The translations under genes and the position numbers were made by a program. Shown here one piece after another: positions 25,802-37,681 of a stretch of 64,000 nt of DNA (within the stretch, counting starts at the first letter, position 1; each line of letters opens with the position of its first letter). Under the pieces are notes generated by a model. The model saw nothing but the letters and a program-made list of their open reading frames with translations. It did no database searches and had not been told where the DNA came from. The DNA comes from Lineus longissimus. Its lineage: Eukaryota > Nemertea > Pilidiophora > Heteronemertea > Lineidae. Location of the stretch: positions 11,434,953 through 11,498,952 of the forward strand of contig NC_088324.1 in assembly GCF_910592395.1 (NCBI RefSeq), read 5' to 3'.

Positions 25802-27867
25802 TAAGAGAGATGGCAGACCTTCATTGATTGATGCTCTTCGTTTGCCGTAACGCTTGAATAGGGTTTGTATTCCTTCTGTTTTCGATGTGAGAAATGGGTT
25901 GAAAATGAATTGTACAAATTCTTTTATTTATGAATTTTGATCTTTTCATTGAGGAAATTTATCTAGGATTTTGTAATAGTTGACTGAGGGTGGTTTCAAG
26001 AAATGAAAGGATCGTTGATAGATCTCAACAACTTGATATTAATCTGTTGTACTTATTTTGATCAACTTACCGGTCCGTAAAAGGGCAAGGCTTTTATTTA
26101 TGAGCCAGTTGGCTGATTGCATTATTGTTGATCTTAAATTTTGGGTGGTGCAGAAACTTGAAGGTTACTTTAACCAGTTGAGAATCAAAAAGGGAGGTGT
26201 CATTGGTTGAATGCATATTTGTTGATTTTGTTGCCTCTTGTATTGATATAAGTAATCGGGTGCATTTTAGCTAAAGCTAAAGCTAAAACTAAAGATTATT
26301 TGAGTGTGTACTGAAAATGTAGGTGGATATTTGGGGACCTTGTGTACTAAAGGCTTGATTCCACTCCAGTGTCTACAGCTCCATACGTGTGGTTGTTACA
26401 GCCGACACAGACATTTAATTTAAATTTCTTTGCTGTTTCTTGACGAGTTAATTAAAATTGGCAAAACCTTTATAGTAAACCTATGGAGTGAAACCAAGCC
26501 TCAATAATGGCCTGTACTCACCATCTGTACTAATTTCTCACCAGCCTAAAATACTCTATGATTGTTAGTTGTGATCCAATATCAATGTGAGGCTTGAGAT
26601 ACTGTCAAGATTCCCTTGCGGTGAAAATGACTTGTGCTTGTTGTCTGGCTTTCATAAGGCCTAACATCAAAAGGCTTTTTTTATTTTGCTTTGTATTTGA
26701 GTTGCAATCCTCTCTTCATACTTCGTATGGGCCTCTAAGGAAGCATCTCATCAAACAGGTTCCTAGTGCATTGTGTATATAATGGGAGTCTGGTGATTTC
26801 AGAAATGCGGGACATTTTAATTATCTCTTTTAAATGAGTAGTGTACCTATATGTTTATGATGAAGACGGATGTGTAAAATGCACCTTTGTGCTTGAAGGA
26901 TAGCTACGTACTGTTTGTCTGGAGGGGTTATGTAGACTGGTAAAAACTAATGAAGTCATTAAATCAGGACTGCATGTACATACAATGTACAATGTATAGT
27001 GTTAACCTAGAGACATTTGGAGTCTACAGATGCAAAATATACTAAAGCCATTTCCAGTGTTTTCAAGCAATTGCAGCTTTTGCTCTGTCTGCTTTATTAC
27101 ATGAGTTTCCGTAGAAGGATTTTGTGGGTTTGCATTGTAACGCTTTGATATTCTGCCAGATTCAGGGATACTGTCTAGTTTCATTTGACAATAGTTATCT
27201 CAACTACTTTCAGAATGGCTTTAAAGCAGCTTTTGCTTCTGAAGTCTTCAAGCCAGTGGTATTGCCCGTGTGGGTACATGTATTACTACTGTCAGAGGGA
27301 GTAGTTTCCTATTGTCCTGTAAAAATCTCTTTCTCTTGAAGTTTGCAAGAAAAAGGGTGAGAGTGTGTCCCCTTGGCAGATGGGCCTAATAGGAACAAGG
27401 ATCTGATCATTTATTTGGTATTGTAGCCACCTTTTTCAAGACAATTTGATTTGCCGGAAGACTTTGCTTTGTAATGTCTTTGCCTGTATCCTCTGTATTG
27501 GGTGTGATTGTACCTCATGGCTTGTATTGCATCTCACTGTCTAAACTGTATGAGTAAAGCCACGACTGTGTTTTATGTAAATCATGCTCTACTATGCCAT
27601 ATGATAACTCAAAAGAGAGTGAGTGAGTAATAAACAAAAACATTTGTAAAACAACATCAAAGTCTTTATTATCTTTGTCATAACGCTGAAGAACAATATA
27701 CTTTTTTGGCGGCAAACTGGAAAAAGCACTATAATCCCAGTCAGAAGAACAGCTTATTGGACTCATCTGCCAAAAGGACATGCCCTCAAATGATCGTTCT
27801 CGGCTTGCACCTCCTGAAATATGAGTTTTGGGTCACCCTTTTTGTGTCTGTGCATGCTGACGCAGGT

Positions 27868-28175
27868 AGTGTGCATACAACAGACATATCACTCCATGAA
27901 GTTATTCCATGTGGTGTGTTGGCCACGACTTTGCTAATCCCAATCAGTTTGAACACTCTGTGTTGAGGACGTACACGTGTACAACAAAAGCATCTGTGGA
28001 CACTTATTCTTTGGACGTTTGGGCCACAACAAGGCTATTCTTGTCCAATTTGGCCCTTCTGTATTGAGGATTTACAACAAAAGCATAACTCGGGACTTGT
28101 ATTCCATGAGGTGTTTTGGCCACAACTTGGCTACTCCTTGGAATCAATTTGATCCCTCTGTGTCGAGGACAACCT
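27868..28175 (+). repeat. Degenerate ~103-bp tandem repeat, about three units
   Basis: The words ttggccac, gaggac and acaacaaaagcat recur in order at roughly 103-bp spacing. The units are strongly diverged. No coding frame is conserved between them. Confidence 0.6.
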
Positions 28176-30799
28176 CAAAATGAATCCAAGACGGTGCACA
28201 GTATACACACTTGCCTGTGACCTAGACTGAAAGCACCTTAAGTGACTCAGAAGGACATTAGAATTTCTCTATTAAGGACAACCTCGGGACTAACAAGTGC
28301 TGCTTGAAATATCGAGAGGCGGAGTATATTGAAAATCACTGGTTATGTCAGGATGAGATGTAGGGCAATGTCAAAACCTCATACTAAATCTTTCTTAGGG
28401 AGCCTTGCTGGAGGGTGCTCAAGGTCTTGGGTGAGGCACATTTGCATCTAACCAGGCAAGTGCCATGACATATAGGGAACTTCATCTAATCCCTTTCTTT
28501 AATGACACCGTCTAGCTTTGTGCGGACTGATCTCAAGGACTTTAACATGGAGCCTCTTGGAACTTTCAGATGCTGTCCTTAATAGAGATGTGACATGATA
28601 ACAAAGGTAAAATTGAAAAGAAATCACAAATTTCAAAACAAAATGTTTGTCCTGAAATCTGGAGAGTGTCCTGCTGACAGCGGTATTAAAAGAGGTTTTA
28701 CTTGTTCAGGGTCAGAATGCAGAAAAATGTGAAATAATTGTTGGCATTTTTACCTTACACCCTGTATATGTTGAGTTGCTTACAATGAGAAGTCAGATAA
28801 TTTTTGCAAAAAGTGGGAAAAAGGCATGAAAGAGAAGGAATTTTCTTCTGAAAATTATCATGCAGCATCGTTGGACATAGAAGTACATAACTAGCATATT
28901 TTACTTTCATTGTGATTGTGAGTTGACATTGTTAATGAGGTCACACTTAACTTTTTGTTAGGTCTGTGGTGATAATTTGGATTTATTCATTCCATATTGA
29001 AATTCCATGGGATATTTGTGTCTTTCTGGGGTATTTTAGTGATACTCTTTCATATTGTGACACATTCTGGGCCAAAATTGTGCAGAAAGTACTTTTTTCA
29101 CTCGTGATATTTCATCATTTTGAAAAATTTCAAATTCTCGTTTTTGGTTGGGTAAATGAGATTTCACCTCCTGCTTTTGAAATTAGATTTAGATTAACTA
29201 TATCTGCCTATAACATCAAAAATATTTATCAAAATTTGAATTTGCTTGATATTAGACCCAATTATCGTTTCGCGATATTCGTGATATTCTGATAAAACTA
29301 ACTGCAGTATCAAAATTTCCTTTTGGCACCTGTATGTCGGTACAATTTTCTTCAATGTCTCAAATTTTCAAAGCGATATCATGTATCGTTTGCGAATGCA
29401 GACCCCCTCTGAAAATATCAAAAATACCTCGTCCCAGGTCTTAAGTGATTCTTAACTGTATGCATTGGTTGTACATCTAACAATTTGGTTTACCTGGACC
29501 CAAGATTATTTTCAAAGCAAAAGTGAAGATTTTTCAAAAAAGAGGGGGGAGGGGTCGGAATCCATGAAGGAGAGGTCCTAGGAGGCTGAATTTTGGTATG
29601 CAGCCTCTTTGGACATCACTAAACACAATGGCGTTGGTTTCGTTCCGCTACGACGCTTCCTTACATAATCACCTAATAGTGTCTTCTCGTGTTAAAAGAG
29701 GGCAGCACTGGTGGCATGAAATCTCTTCTGTCAAGTAAAGCTGATGGATTCAGGCTAATGGGGACATGGGCACATGCCACGAAGGAACACCCTCGCGTCG
29801 GACAACCGCTGTAGTCCTTCATGGAGGTATCCTTTTGTGAAGGTTGGATAGGAAGGAGTTGGTCCTTTCGAGCTTGGCATCCTTCCGATGTGTCCTTTTC
29901 ATGGGTTAAGTTAAGCAGACAACTTGATTTTGTCCACAGGTCACAAGCTCATGATCATTAAAACTGAATATCCACACAGTTCCATGTACATCTACTTGAC
30001 AGAGGTAGAGGGCCACACAGAAAAATAAACCTCTTCAGAACAACCAAGTTGTCATGACTTGGACAGCCAATGTCCTTGGGAGGTTTCCTTGTTCTGTTAT
30101 CAACTCCTTTCTGACAAGGAACCAACAACATGTTGACAAAATCCAAAAGGAGAGAGAAGTTCATTAAGATAGTTTATTGAATACAAATCACATCAAGTAA
30201 CAATAAACCCATGTAGATATCATCAACACAGGAAGGAGCTGTTGGTATACATTTCAAGATGGCAGTTTAGAGACAAATCATAAAATTAACATTTCATTGT
30301 CTGTAGATACATGTACTGTGAAGTCAAAAGTAGGTCTGGTGCTTTTATTTCAATTTAACCTCTAAATTGAGGCATTTGTCAGTCCCAAAGTGCCCCTCAG
30401 AGAGGTTCAACAATACAAAGTGATGTTAGGATTGCTGCCAGATATACTTTGAATAAAGCCATTGATATTCTGTTAACAATTGTTTGTGTTTGTCTGTGAT
30501 TTTACAAATAGTCATGGAATGCTTTAGTTCAGGACCTTTGTGTACCTGTTCGACTTCATTATCACAGGTACAGTTGCTTTAAAGAACCTATGTTTCAACT
30601 GACCCAGTCATATACAATGTAGAACTTCACAAGCTTGTTGTTCAGCAGACATTCAGGGCCATGGAGATGAAGAGGTTTACAGTAAACCCTTCTGGGTCTT
30701 CAACCTAAATGATTATAACAGCAGTGCAAAGCATTAAAGTTCTCTTGACCCTTGTATAATTTTGTTGATCAACAAGAACACAATTATAGGGCCCACAGT

Positions 30800-31123
30800 T
30801 CACTGAACAGTTTGCTTCATTAAATCAAAGTATTTTTTCCTGTCGAGTTCTAGCACCAAGTCAACATTAGGACGATTGTTCAACCTTCCGTTCCAGTTCA
30901 CAACCATCTGTCCTCTCGAATATTCTCCGGATAATTCCACGGTACAATAGACAAGTTCTCGTTTGGTTATGATGTTCGATTCAAGTGCTGTTGCCATACA
31001 AAGTTCGTCAGAGGGTAGATACGGCCAATCTTTATCCAGAGAGAATTTCACAAGGCCTTTTTCCACTGCGTAGAGGAATTTGGCTTTTTTTGTTCGGGGT
31101 AATCTCAGCTCGTTGTATTCCTC
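30800..31123 (-). CDS. Distal alternative last exon of the nucleoside hydrolase gene
   Basis: The acceptor TGCTTCAG is followed in phase 0 by a 107-residue end. It shares with the proximal last exon (31639-31971) the blocks MATAL, TVEL, GE.SRGQ and PNVD at about 40 percent identity over the last ~70 residues. The regions before this are unalike. Both have good acceptors, the same phase and intact frames, so both look functional. A separate decapitated duplicate gene is the alternative. Confidence 0.75.
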   Translation of the reverse strand, partial: EEYNELRLPRTKKAKFLYAVEKGLVKFSLDKDWPYLPSDELCMATALESNIITKRELVYCTVELSGEYSRGQMVVNWNGRLNNRPNVDLVLELDRKKYFDLMKQTVQ

Positions 31124-34100
31124 CTGAAGCACAAGGAATAGAATTTATTTAATATCAATATGTATTGCCTGACACCATTAGGAAATCACCATGTCTGCAC
31201 AGGTAAAAAGGCTCTGTTCAAAAATCTATAGAGAAAATGGCTACTAATTGAGTATGAACTCCTGCTCCACATTGAGGTTAGTTATATACAAATGTAACTA
31301 CAATGGTCAAATATGTGGAAATCTGGAATAAATATGGCAGATAAATTATGAGCTGTGATGGATAAGGATGATGGCAGCATGTTACTTCAGATTAGCTACA
31401 GTCCCAGTCACAATTGACAAACCCTCTGCTTTGCGTTAGCTCGACACAACCTAACTTCTGCCGCATAAGCATAAGCCACATGCACATGACGATAATAAGT
31501 TGCTTGCAGCTCACCATGAAAGTTACATGGATCCTGGGCGGAGCATTTGTGCAACCTGAACACAGGATTGAACATAAGTTACATGAGCTTTGCATGCAGA
31601 TAACATACCAAAAATATACTCACAAATACACAGTACCTTCAGATTTCAATAGACTTCTCCAAAACACTTTTGAATTTTTCCATATTGATAGATATGACTA
31701 TGTCAACATTAGGTTTATGCCCCAGCATCCCAGAATGGTCCAAAACCAACTGCCCACGGGAAAACTCTCCATGGAGCTCTACTGTTGCAAAACAATTCAA
31801 TGTTTCCATGGCAACTGAATTATCCAAGGCAGTCGCCATGGAGAACTGGTCTGCACACATGTACATTTCCATGGACTGCTCATGGCGCATTTTGGCTGTA
31901 ATATTTTTTTCGCATGTTTTTATAAAATGTCCAACTTGGGAGCCATTTCCAACTAGATTATCATAATAATCCTGAAAAATAATTTGCATGAATTGAAAGC
32001 ATTTTAAAAACTGGAGATGCAGGAGATGATGCCTATCCCACGGGCTGATCCAAGACCAGCAGAGACAGGTTGGACTCGGGGCTCAATTTTGAGAATTCAC
32101 AGTCAAAATCAAAGACTGGATTGCCCACTTTGGGGCAGGAGTGCCCATAGAGACGCACCTGATTCGATCCATTATGTTGGCTACATAGTATGTTGGTAGA
32201 CTTTTGGTGCCCATTTCTGACATCTTAAAACTGCCCTCTATTTGGGACTAAGCTTATTCTATTGTATAATCCCCAGCTTCCCTCCTTTAAGTAATGGTTT
32301 CAAAAACTTTTTGTCGTGGCCCTGAAGTCCTTAGCACTGATCAGTTATGATGTTGGCGAAGTGAATTGTCGAAGGAGACACTACTTACCCACGATAAACT
32401 ATATTTAAGGCACAGCTCCCAGCAGACCAGAGTGACAGGACAACCAAGTTGATTCAAGACAATATTTGCTGCCTCTGGGTCGGCCCGAAAGTTGAATTCT
32501 CCGGAGACTGTGATGTTTCCCTTGGCTGGAATGAGAATAAATTATAGAAATGAAACATTACGCTTCCATTATTATGATTAAACCTGATGATTTGACCAAG
32601 AGATGTAGAATAAAAGAAGCAAACTCAAATATTCTGTCAACATGGTGACGATTAACACTCTACAACACACAAGGTGGTCAAGTATCTCTATCAAGCTCAA
32701 TAATGAAATAGCTTTAGTCAAAATAACATCACATCTTTATTGACTGGTCATCACTGTAAGACCTACCATTTGCCTCATCTCCAGACTGCTGACAAAGACA
32801 GTTTGCCAAAGCCTGAATGCTTGAGATAGTTGGCAAGGTCAACTTAACAATGATTCTACTTTACCTTCGTAGTTTCCACCCATGATGTGACATTCCTTGA
32901 CCTTGCTGCCAATAGATGGATCCATCTGTATCGCCAGGGCAATGTTGGTCAGGGGTCCAAGACACACCAGGGTCACCTCACCTAACAGCGATACATAAAA
33001 GATGTGGTACTAGTTTTCAATGTCATGCCAGAGGGATTAAGAAGTTAGGTGTCCAACTCAATGGATCATGTGAATCAAGACTAGCAAATGCTTTATCTTT
33101 AACTTTGTACAGAAAGGCCACGTGTAGACTTGAATTGACCACAATTTCATCATCATCAGCTGGAGGACCATTTGGGAGACAAAGCTCCTAAAGGAACACC
33201 TTTTTACCTGCATTTTGATTGATCATCCGTACCAAGGCATTCACTGCATGCTCCTCTTTCACAAGTCTGGAATCAGGTGCTTCTGAATCAGGTACATCTC
33301 CTAGGCCATCTTTGCCATGGTAGGCATCACAGGCAGGTGTGTCTCGCAGGAGGGAGGCACTGGTGCCCTTAAAGACAGGGATCTGAAAGAGGTCGGTAGT
33401 CCGAAATAGAGCACAGTAAGGTAGGGGGCGTCTCGCAGGAGAGAGACACTCAGATAGGAATCTGAAAGGTGCAGGATGTCAGCACTGATCACAAAAACTT
33501 GGTAAAGGAGAGTCAGGTGACTTGCCAAAGGGAATTGTATTCTCAGATGATTCAATTTGATCAGAATCAGATGAAGAAGACGAACATGCAACATTTTGAG
33601 GAAGATAGTGATTCTTCTAAAAGGTTGGCCATACTTTGGAAGTCAAAAAGTTCCAGTAAAAAGATGATTTAAACAATTAACAGGGAAATCTCCAGAATAA
33701 AAGAAACAAGTACACCTTGTTCTTTACCTCAAGTCTGTTAGCAAGCTTCAGCACTCTCAGCACATTCTTACAGACTTGGTCCACACCAGTGTTACCACTG
33801 CATGTTGTGATGCCAACAACATCCACACCTTGGGACAGTGCCATGAGGATAGCCTGGGCATCATCGAGCCCGCAATCCGTGTCAATGATGAAGCGTCGTT
33901 TGGTGGGCATGATCAGATCTACAGTTCGTGAAGATTTTGATCGAACTGAAGTAAAAGAAACGCTGTAAAAATACTAACCGTTGGTTTTTGATGTCAGGAC
34001 ACAAGGTTGTGACAAAGTTCTTGTCTTTGATAACAGGACAAGGTTGTGACTTCACTCGCTATTGATAAGATGGCACGATGGCAAGATTGCAAAGCCCACA

Positions 34101-34787
34101 TTTTGGTCTTTGGTAACAGGCCGGCAACGATGAGTGTCTTACTGCTTTATCCTTGTCCTGTTATAAAGACAACAATGATTTCTTACACCCTTGTCATGTA
34201 ATCAAAGACACCAATGTGCCAGTCTGGTTGTGACATGCCCATTGTTGTCCGCTTCTTTGATGACAGGAAAAGGTTGTGTGTCATACACTGCTGTCTTTGC
34301 CGGACAAGGTAGGTTGTGAATTTCTCATTGCACTTTTTGATAATCATAAGGGGAACACTGCGAGATACTCGTTGTCTTTGCCAACACTAACAGGGCAAGG
34401 ATGTGACTTACTCAGTTTTGTCTCTGGATAAGAATATGATAAGTGCCTGGGGAGGGGAACCGCGGCACGTAATCAAACTTGCTACAAGCATTCTAGGCTA
34501 GTCTAAGTCTCGTCGAGCCCAACTGCTGTCACTCATCTCACCCTCTGGTGAGCGCACCAAGTGTCAACATGCAAAACTAAATAGCTACTTATTTCTGCTT
34601 GGGCGCCCCATAAAAATACACCAGCCAATTAAAACTTAAAAAGTCCTTTTCACAAGAGTAACCAAGTTTTGCACTTACCAAATGAAGTTCTTACGGTTCT
34701 TCTACTAAATATAAATCCATCTGACACTAGTGGTTGCGTTATCTTGGCTTGAATTCTACCAAAATTGCGGAGAAATGTTGAAATCAT
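30800..34787 (-). CDS. Inosine-uridine-preferring nucleoside hydrolase family protein, two alternative last exons
   Basis: This family hydrolyses the N-glycosidic bond of ribonucleosides using a Ca2+ site. Common exons on the minus strand: 34679-34787, 33728-33918, 33208-33382, 32865-32981, 32389-32525. Either of two phase-0 last exons can follow: 31639-31971 (protein ~353 residues) or 30800-31123 (~350 residues). The usual family length is 310-340. The Ca2+-binding signature is DTDCGLDD (canonical DTDPGxDD). Later motifs are [24 protein letters not shown] and [11 protein letters not shown]; the C-terminal ligand aspartate appears in each last exon ([22 protein letters not shown]). The first exon adds an Arg/Ser/Thr-rich leader before the conserved MPTKRR; translation could also start at 33910. 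The first ATG in the leader frame is at 34787. Divergent from the ankyrin gene. Family certain, substrate unknown. Confidence 0.9.
31639..31971 (-). CDS. Proximal alternative last exon of the nucleoside hydrolase gene
   Basis: This 110-residue ending follows exon 32389-32525 in phase 0 after the acceptor ATTTTTCAG. It keeps the ligand aspartate ([12 protein letters not shown]). It is less acidic-patterned than the distal form and has an unusual methionine-rich stretch ([13 protein letters not shown]). Confidence 0.75.
   Translation of the reverse strand, partial: DYYDNLVGNGSQVGHFIKTCEKNITAKMRHEQSMEMYMCADQFSMATALDNSVAMETLNCFATVELHGEFSRGQLVLDHSGMLGHKPNVDIVISINMEKFKSVLEKSIEI
33345..33460. repeat. 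Short two-copy repeat with TCTCGCAGGAG at the exon border
   Basis: TCTCGCAGGAGGGAGGCACT (inside exon 33208-33382) and TCTCGCAGGAGAGAGACACT (in the adjacent intron) are near-identical words about 90 bases apart. This suggests a small local duplication overlapping the exon's acceptor end. Confidence 0.5.
34010..34440. repeat. Degenerate ~65-bp tandem repeat in intron 1 of the nucleoside hydrolase gene
   Basis: Words such as TCTTTGATAACAGGACAAGG and GGTTGTGACTT recur about six times with variation through the intron (33919-34678). It is non-coding. Confidence 0.65.
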
Positions 34788-34942
34788 TGACTTTGAACTT
34801 TTTGAGCAAATATTGCTGGGTTCAAAGTTCAAAGGTCAAGGCCGTGCTCCCTGGTAAAGCATGGCGACTTGACAACATGTAAACAAAAAAGTGCACCAAA
34901 TGATCAATATTGTTTTATTGTTTCTGGTATTTATTCTCAATA
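34788..34942. promoter_or_regulatory. Shared divergent promoter of the nucleoside hydrolase and ankyrin genes
   Basis: Only 155 bases separate the two start codons, which point away from each other. The interval must hold both transcription starts and leaders unless upstream exons exist. It contains a direct repeat TTCAAAGTTCAAAGG (34821-34835) resembling a DR1-type nuclear-receptor element; function is not shown. Confidence 0.5.
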
Positions 34943-36400
34943 ATGGAGGCCAGGCTTGTAGAGGTTGCGAGCAGAGGTGATATAGCCACAGTTAAAAAGC
35001 TCCTTCGGAAAAATATTGACCCCAATTTTCGGGATGAGAGTGGTTTTACTGCTGTGGCAAGAGCATCTGCTGGTGAGTTGGGGCAGGAACATTAATTTGA
35101 CATATCTTTCTCAGTGTTCTCTCATGACCAACTGCGCTCACTTCCTTCGGCCTCAGAGTTTAGCCCTAATTGAGTGCTTAGTAAAGCTTTAAATGTGTGT
35201 ACTTAGGGATTGCTATAATGATTTTTACAGCCCACCCAAAGCCAGACCAAAAGCGCCCCTTCTCTTCTTGTCAAAGTAACGACATGATGATTGAATGACG
35301 AGTTGTAATGGGCTGTTTTGTGAAATTTTGAAGGGCAATTTGATCAATACCCCCAAGCCTGTTAGGAATGTCAATATTGTCATGGCTTTCATTTTGTAGT
35401 TCAACATTCAGTGTTGAGTATGCCACTAAAGAATAAAAGAAACAGACTGGACTTTTTATATTATGCTTTTCTTCACTAGTCCTAGTTTTTAAGTAATTCT
35501 ACTAATTGGCAGCACGCGGAGAGGCAAATTAGTTTGAGGACATAGGACAATCATTATCAATTACCATGTATGACCTTTTCTGTTCTTTGATCCTAAGACA
35601 ATTATAGGGGGGGCCTATTTCAAAAGAATATGTCAGCATATTACATGTATATTCCAGGCCTTAAACACAGCTTCATGCTCAGTAATGTTTTAATTTCATC
35701 TCTTGCAGGTGGTCATGCTGAAGTCGTAAGGCTATTATTAGAAGCTAAGGGTGACCCTAACACGTTCAATGCAGTCCTGACAAGACCCCTCCACTTGGCA
35801 GCAGCAGGTTATTATACAATTACGAGGCTAGGTTTTAGTGGAGCATATATAAGATTTTCTCCCCATTGACCCATCACCAAATTTACCATCCTTTATTCAG
35901 CAACAATCTGGGTGTAATTAACTTGTAATTAATACCTCCTAGTCGTTTGCTAGTCTGCGTATCAAAGAGTGAATTAGCCATTGAAGGCAATGCCCCTGGT
36001 GAAAATCTTTCATTTTTCTGTTTAAGGATACTGCCTTTCACAAAGATAAATTAATATCTATATTCTGTTCCCCCTTCCAGCCAATCACACAGAGACTGTG
36101 AAACATCTGATTCTAGGTGGAGCAGATATGAAAACAAAAACACGCGACGGATATCAGCCAGCTGATCTTGTGAGTCATGACAAGGAATCATGGCAGATTC
36201 TTCACAATGCAAAACTTGGAGATTTGCCAGAGATTGAGGATATAAACGAACTGCCATTTGTGCCAGACTATTCAATCCCAGGTGCTAAACCAAAGAAGGA
36301 AAAGGGAAAGAAAGGCAAAAAAGGGAAAAAGAAAGGTGGAAAGAAGAAAGGAGGGAAGAAAAAGGGAAAAGGAAAGGGAAAGAAGAAAAAGAAGAAGTGA
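34943..36400 (+). CDS. Small ankyrin-repeat protein with a Lys/Gly-rich tail
   Basis: Three exons (34943-35072, 35709-35807, 36081-36400; both introns phase 1) join to 182 residues. Ankyrin repeats run over about residues 3-115: RLVEVASRGDIATVKKLL, GHAEVVRLLLEAKGDPN, RPLHLAAA, HTETVKHLILGGAD and TRDGYQPADL. A short acidic linker (LPEIEDINELPFVPDY) follows, then roughly the last 35 residues are almost only lysine and glycine. Ankyrin repeats mediate protein contacts; the basic tail could act in nuclear or nucleolar import or in binding nucleic acid or phosphoinositides, which is inference. The start is the first ATG of the frame. I cannot name an ortholog. The gene is divergent from the nucleoside hydrolase gene. 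Confidence 0.85.
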
Positions 36401-37681
36401 TGTTTTTGAGCGGTGGTGTTAAATTTGACTCTTTGGACTATTCAGTGATTGTTGTTCCAGTGGATTTCCCCACCGAGTTTGCTTCTTTTTGCATTCTTTT
36501 TTCTAAGGAAAGTAACTTGTTTCTATAAAAACCTACCTGTAGTTACAGAAACCTACTTGTTTCTGTGGAAACTACCAGTAAGCTTTTCACTGAAATATTG
36601 TGATGACTATTGCTGTGAAGTAAAGTTGAAAATAATTGGGGAGATGGAAAGACTATTCTCCTTGGCCCATTACTGCTCTCAGTTAAACCCTCTAGATTTA
36701 ACGACAAGCTAAATTTAAGGCCAAGGACAAACTGACTTTGAACAGCCAAACCTATTTGATTAAATGTTTAGGTTATTTTTGTTAATCATTTACATGTCTT
36801 TAAACATCTATATATCTATATATATTAGTTGCATGATCTCAAAGGATCACTTATTTTAATGTTGGTGCTGGGTCTGAACTATATGTAGCAAGTTATGTTT
36901 CAGACCCATTTGAGCCATCATGCTTAGTCATTGGAATATTTACATGTAGTCGAGTAGGGATGGATAGTTTTTGTGTGTCTTTTGATAGAATTTTAGATTT
37001 AGTTTTTAGTATGATTTTATTTATGCCTGATTGTGATATGTGATTGTACTTAGAATGGTCTACCATTACAATTGACTGTAAAGATGATGATTCAAAGGCC
37101 TTCGGTATCTTTCTTACAACACTTTGTCTGTTGAAATGTAATATGCTATGTGCTGCTGTGTTGTGAAACTTTTGTCCACTGAGTGGGATGTGCCAAACAT
37201 GGTTAGGAAATGGTTGTGAAATGTCTATCAGAATATGATATTTATTTTGATGTGAAAAGAAATATATTGCCAAATATGAGACGTTATTATTTATGATACA
37301 ATAATCCATGTATCTAGTGTGTCTTGCCTGCTTGCGGATACCTTATACAAAGCTATGATGTGACAATGTCCCAATGGATGTGTGACAGTATTCCCATGGA
37401 TGTGACAATGTCTCCCCGGATATGACGCTGATGTAGCACTGTTTGCTATTAAAGGAAATGGACTTGTACGAGCCAAGATAGACACAAAATGATAGCCTAG
37501 GAGAAGATTACACATCTGACATGTCTTCTGGATGTGACAATGTCTCGCGCTGTTGTCCTACAACTTTGTCAGTCTGTAATAGTTGTCTTGCCTGGTTTAT
37601 ATCCATGGAGGTAGGATTAAGTCAGCCAGCAAAGACAAATGCGAAAACTGTTCCCTGACAGGAAGACAGCACTACTGAAGA
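36401..37681. other. Intergenic interval between the convergent ankyrin and DHDH genes
   Basis: It holds the two 3' untranslated regions. An AT-dinucleotide stretch lies near 36808-36826, and a GATGTGACAATGTC minisatellite at 37360-37545. No exon is recognised. Confidence 0.55.
37360..37545 (+). repeat. Degenerate GGATGTGACAATGTC repeat
   Basis: About five copies of a GATGTGACA(A/G)T(G/A)TC-like word occur at irregular 25-50-bp spacing just beyond the DHDH stop codon, so probably in its 3' untranslated region on the minus strand. Confidence 0.6.

Larger units (their letters stand above)
25631..30799. other. Gene-free interval: BAG6 3' flank and AT-rich DNA with minisatellites
   Basis: The first part is BAG6 3' untranslated sequence including a 21-bp repeat array. 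AATAAA words occur at 25690 and 27631; which one is used cannot be told. A ~103-bp degenerate repeat lies at 27868-28175. From 28.2 to 30.8 kb I find no exon-like frame; the right end should contain the nucleoside hydrolase 3' untranslated region on the minus strand. Confidence 0.6.
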
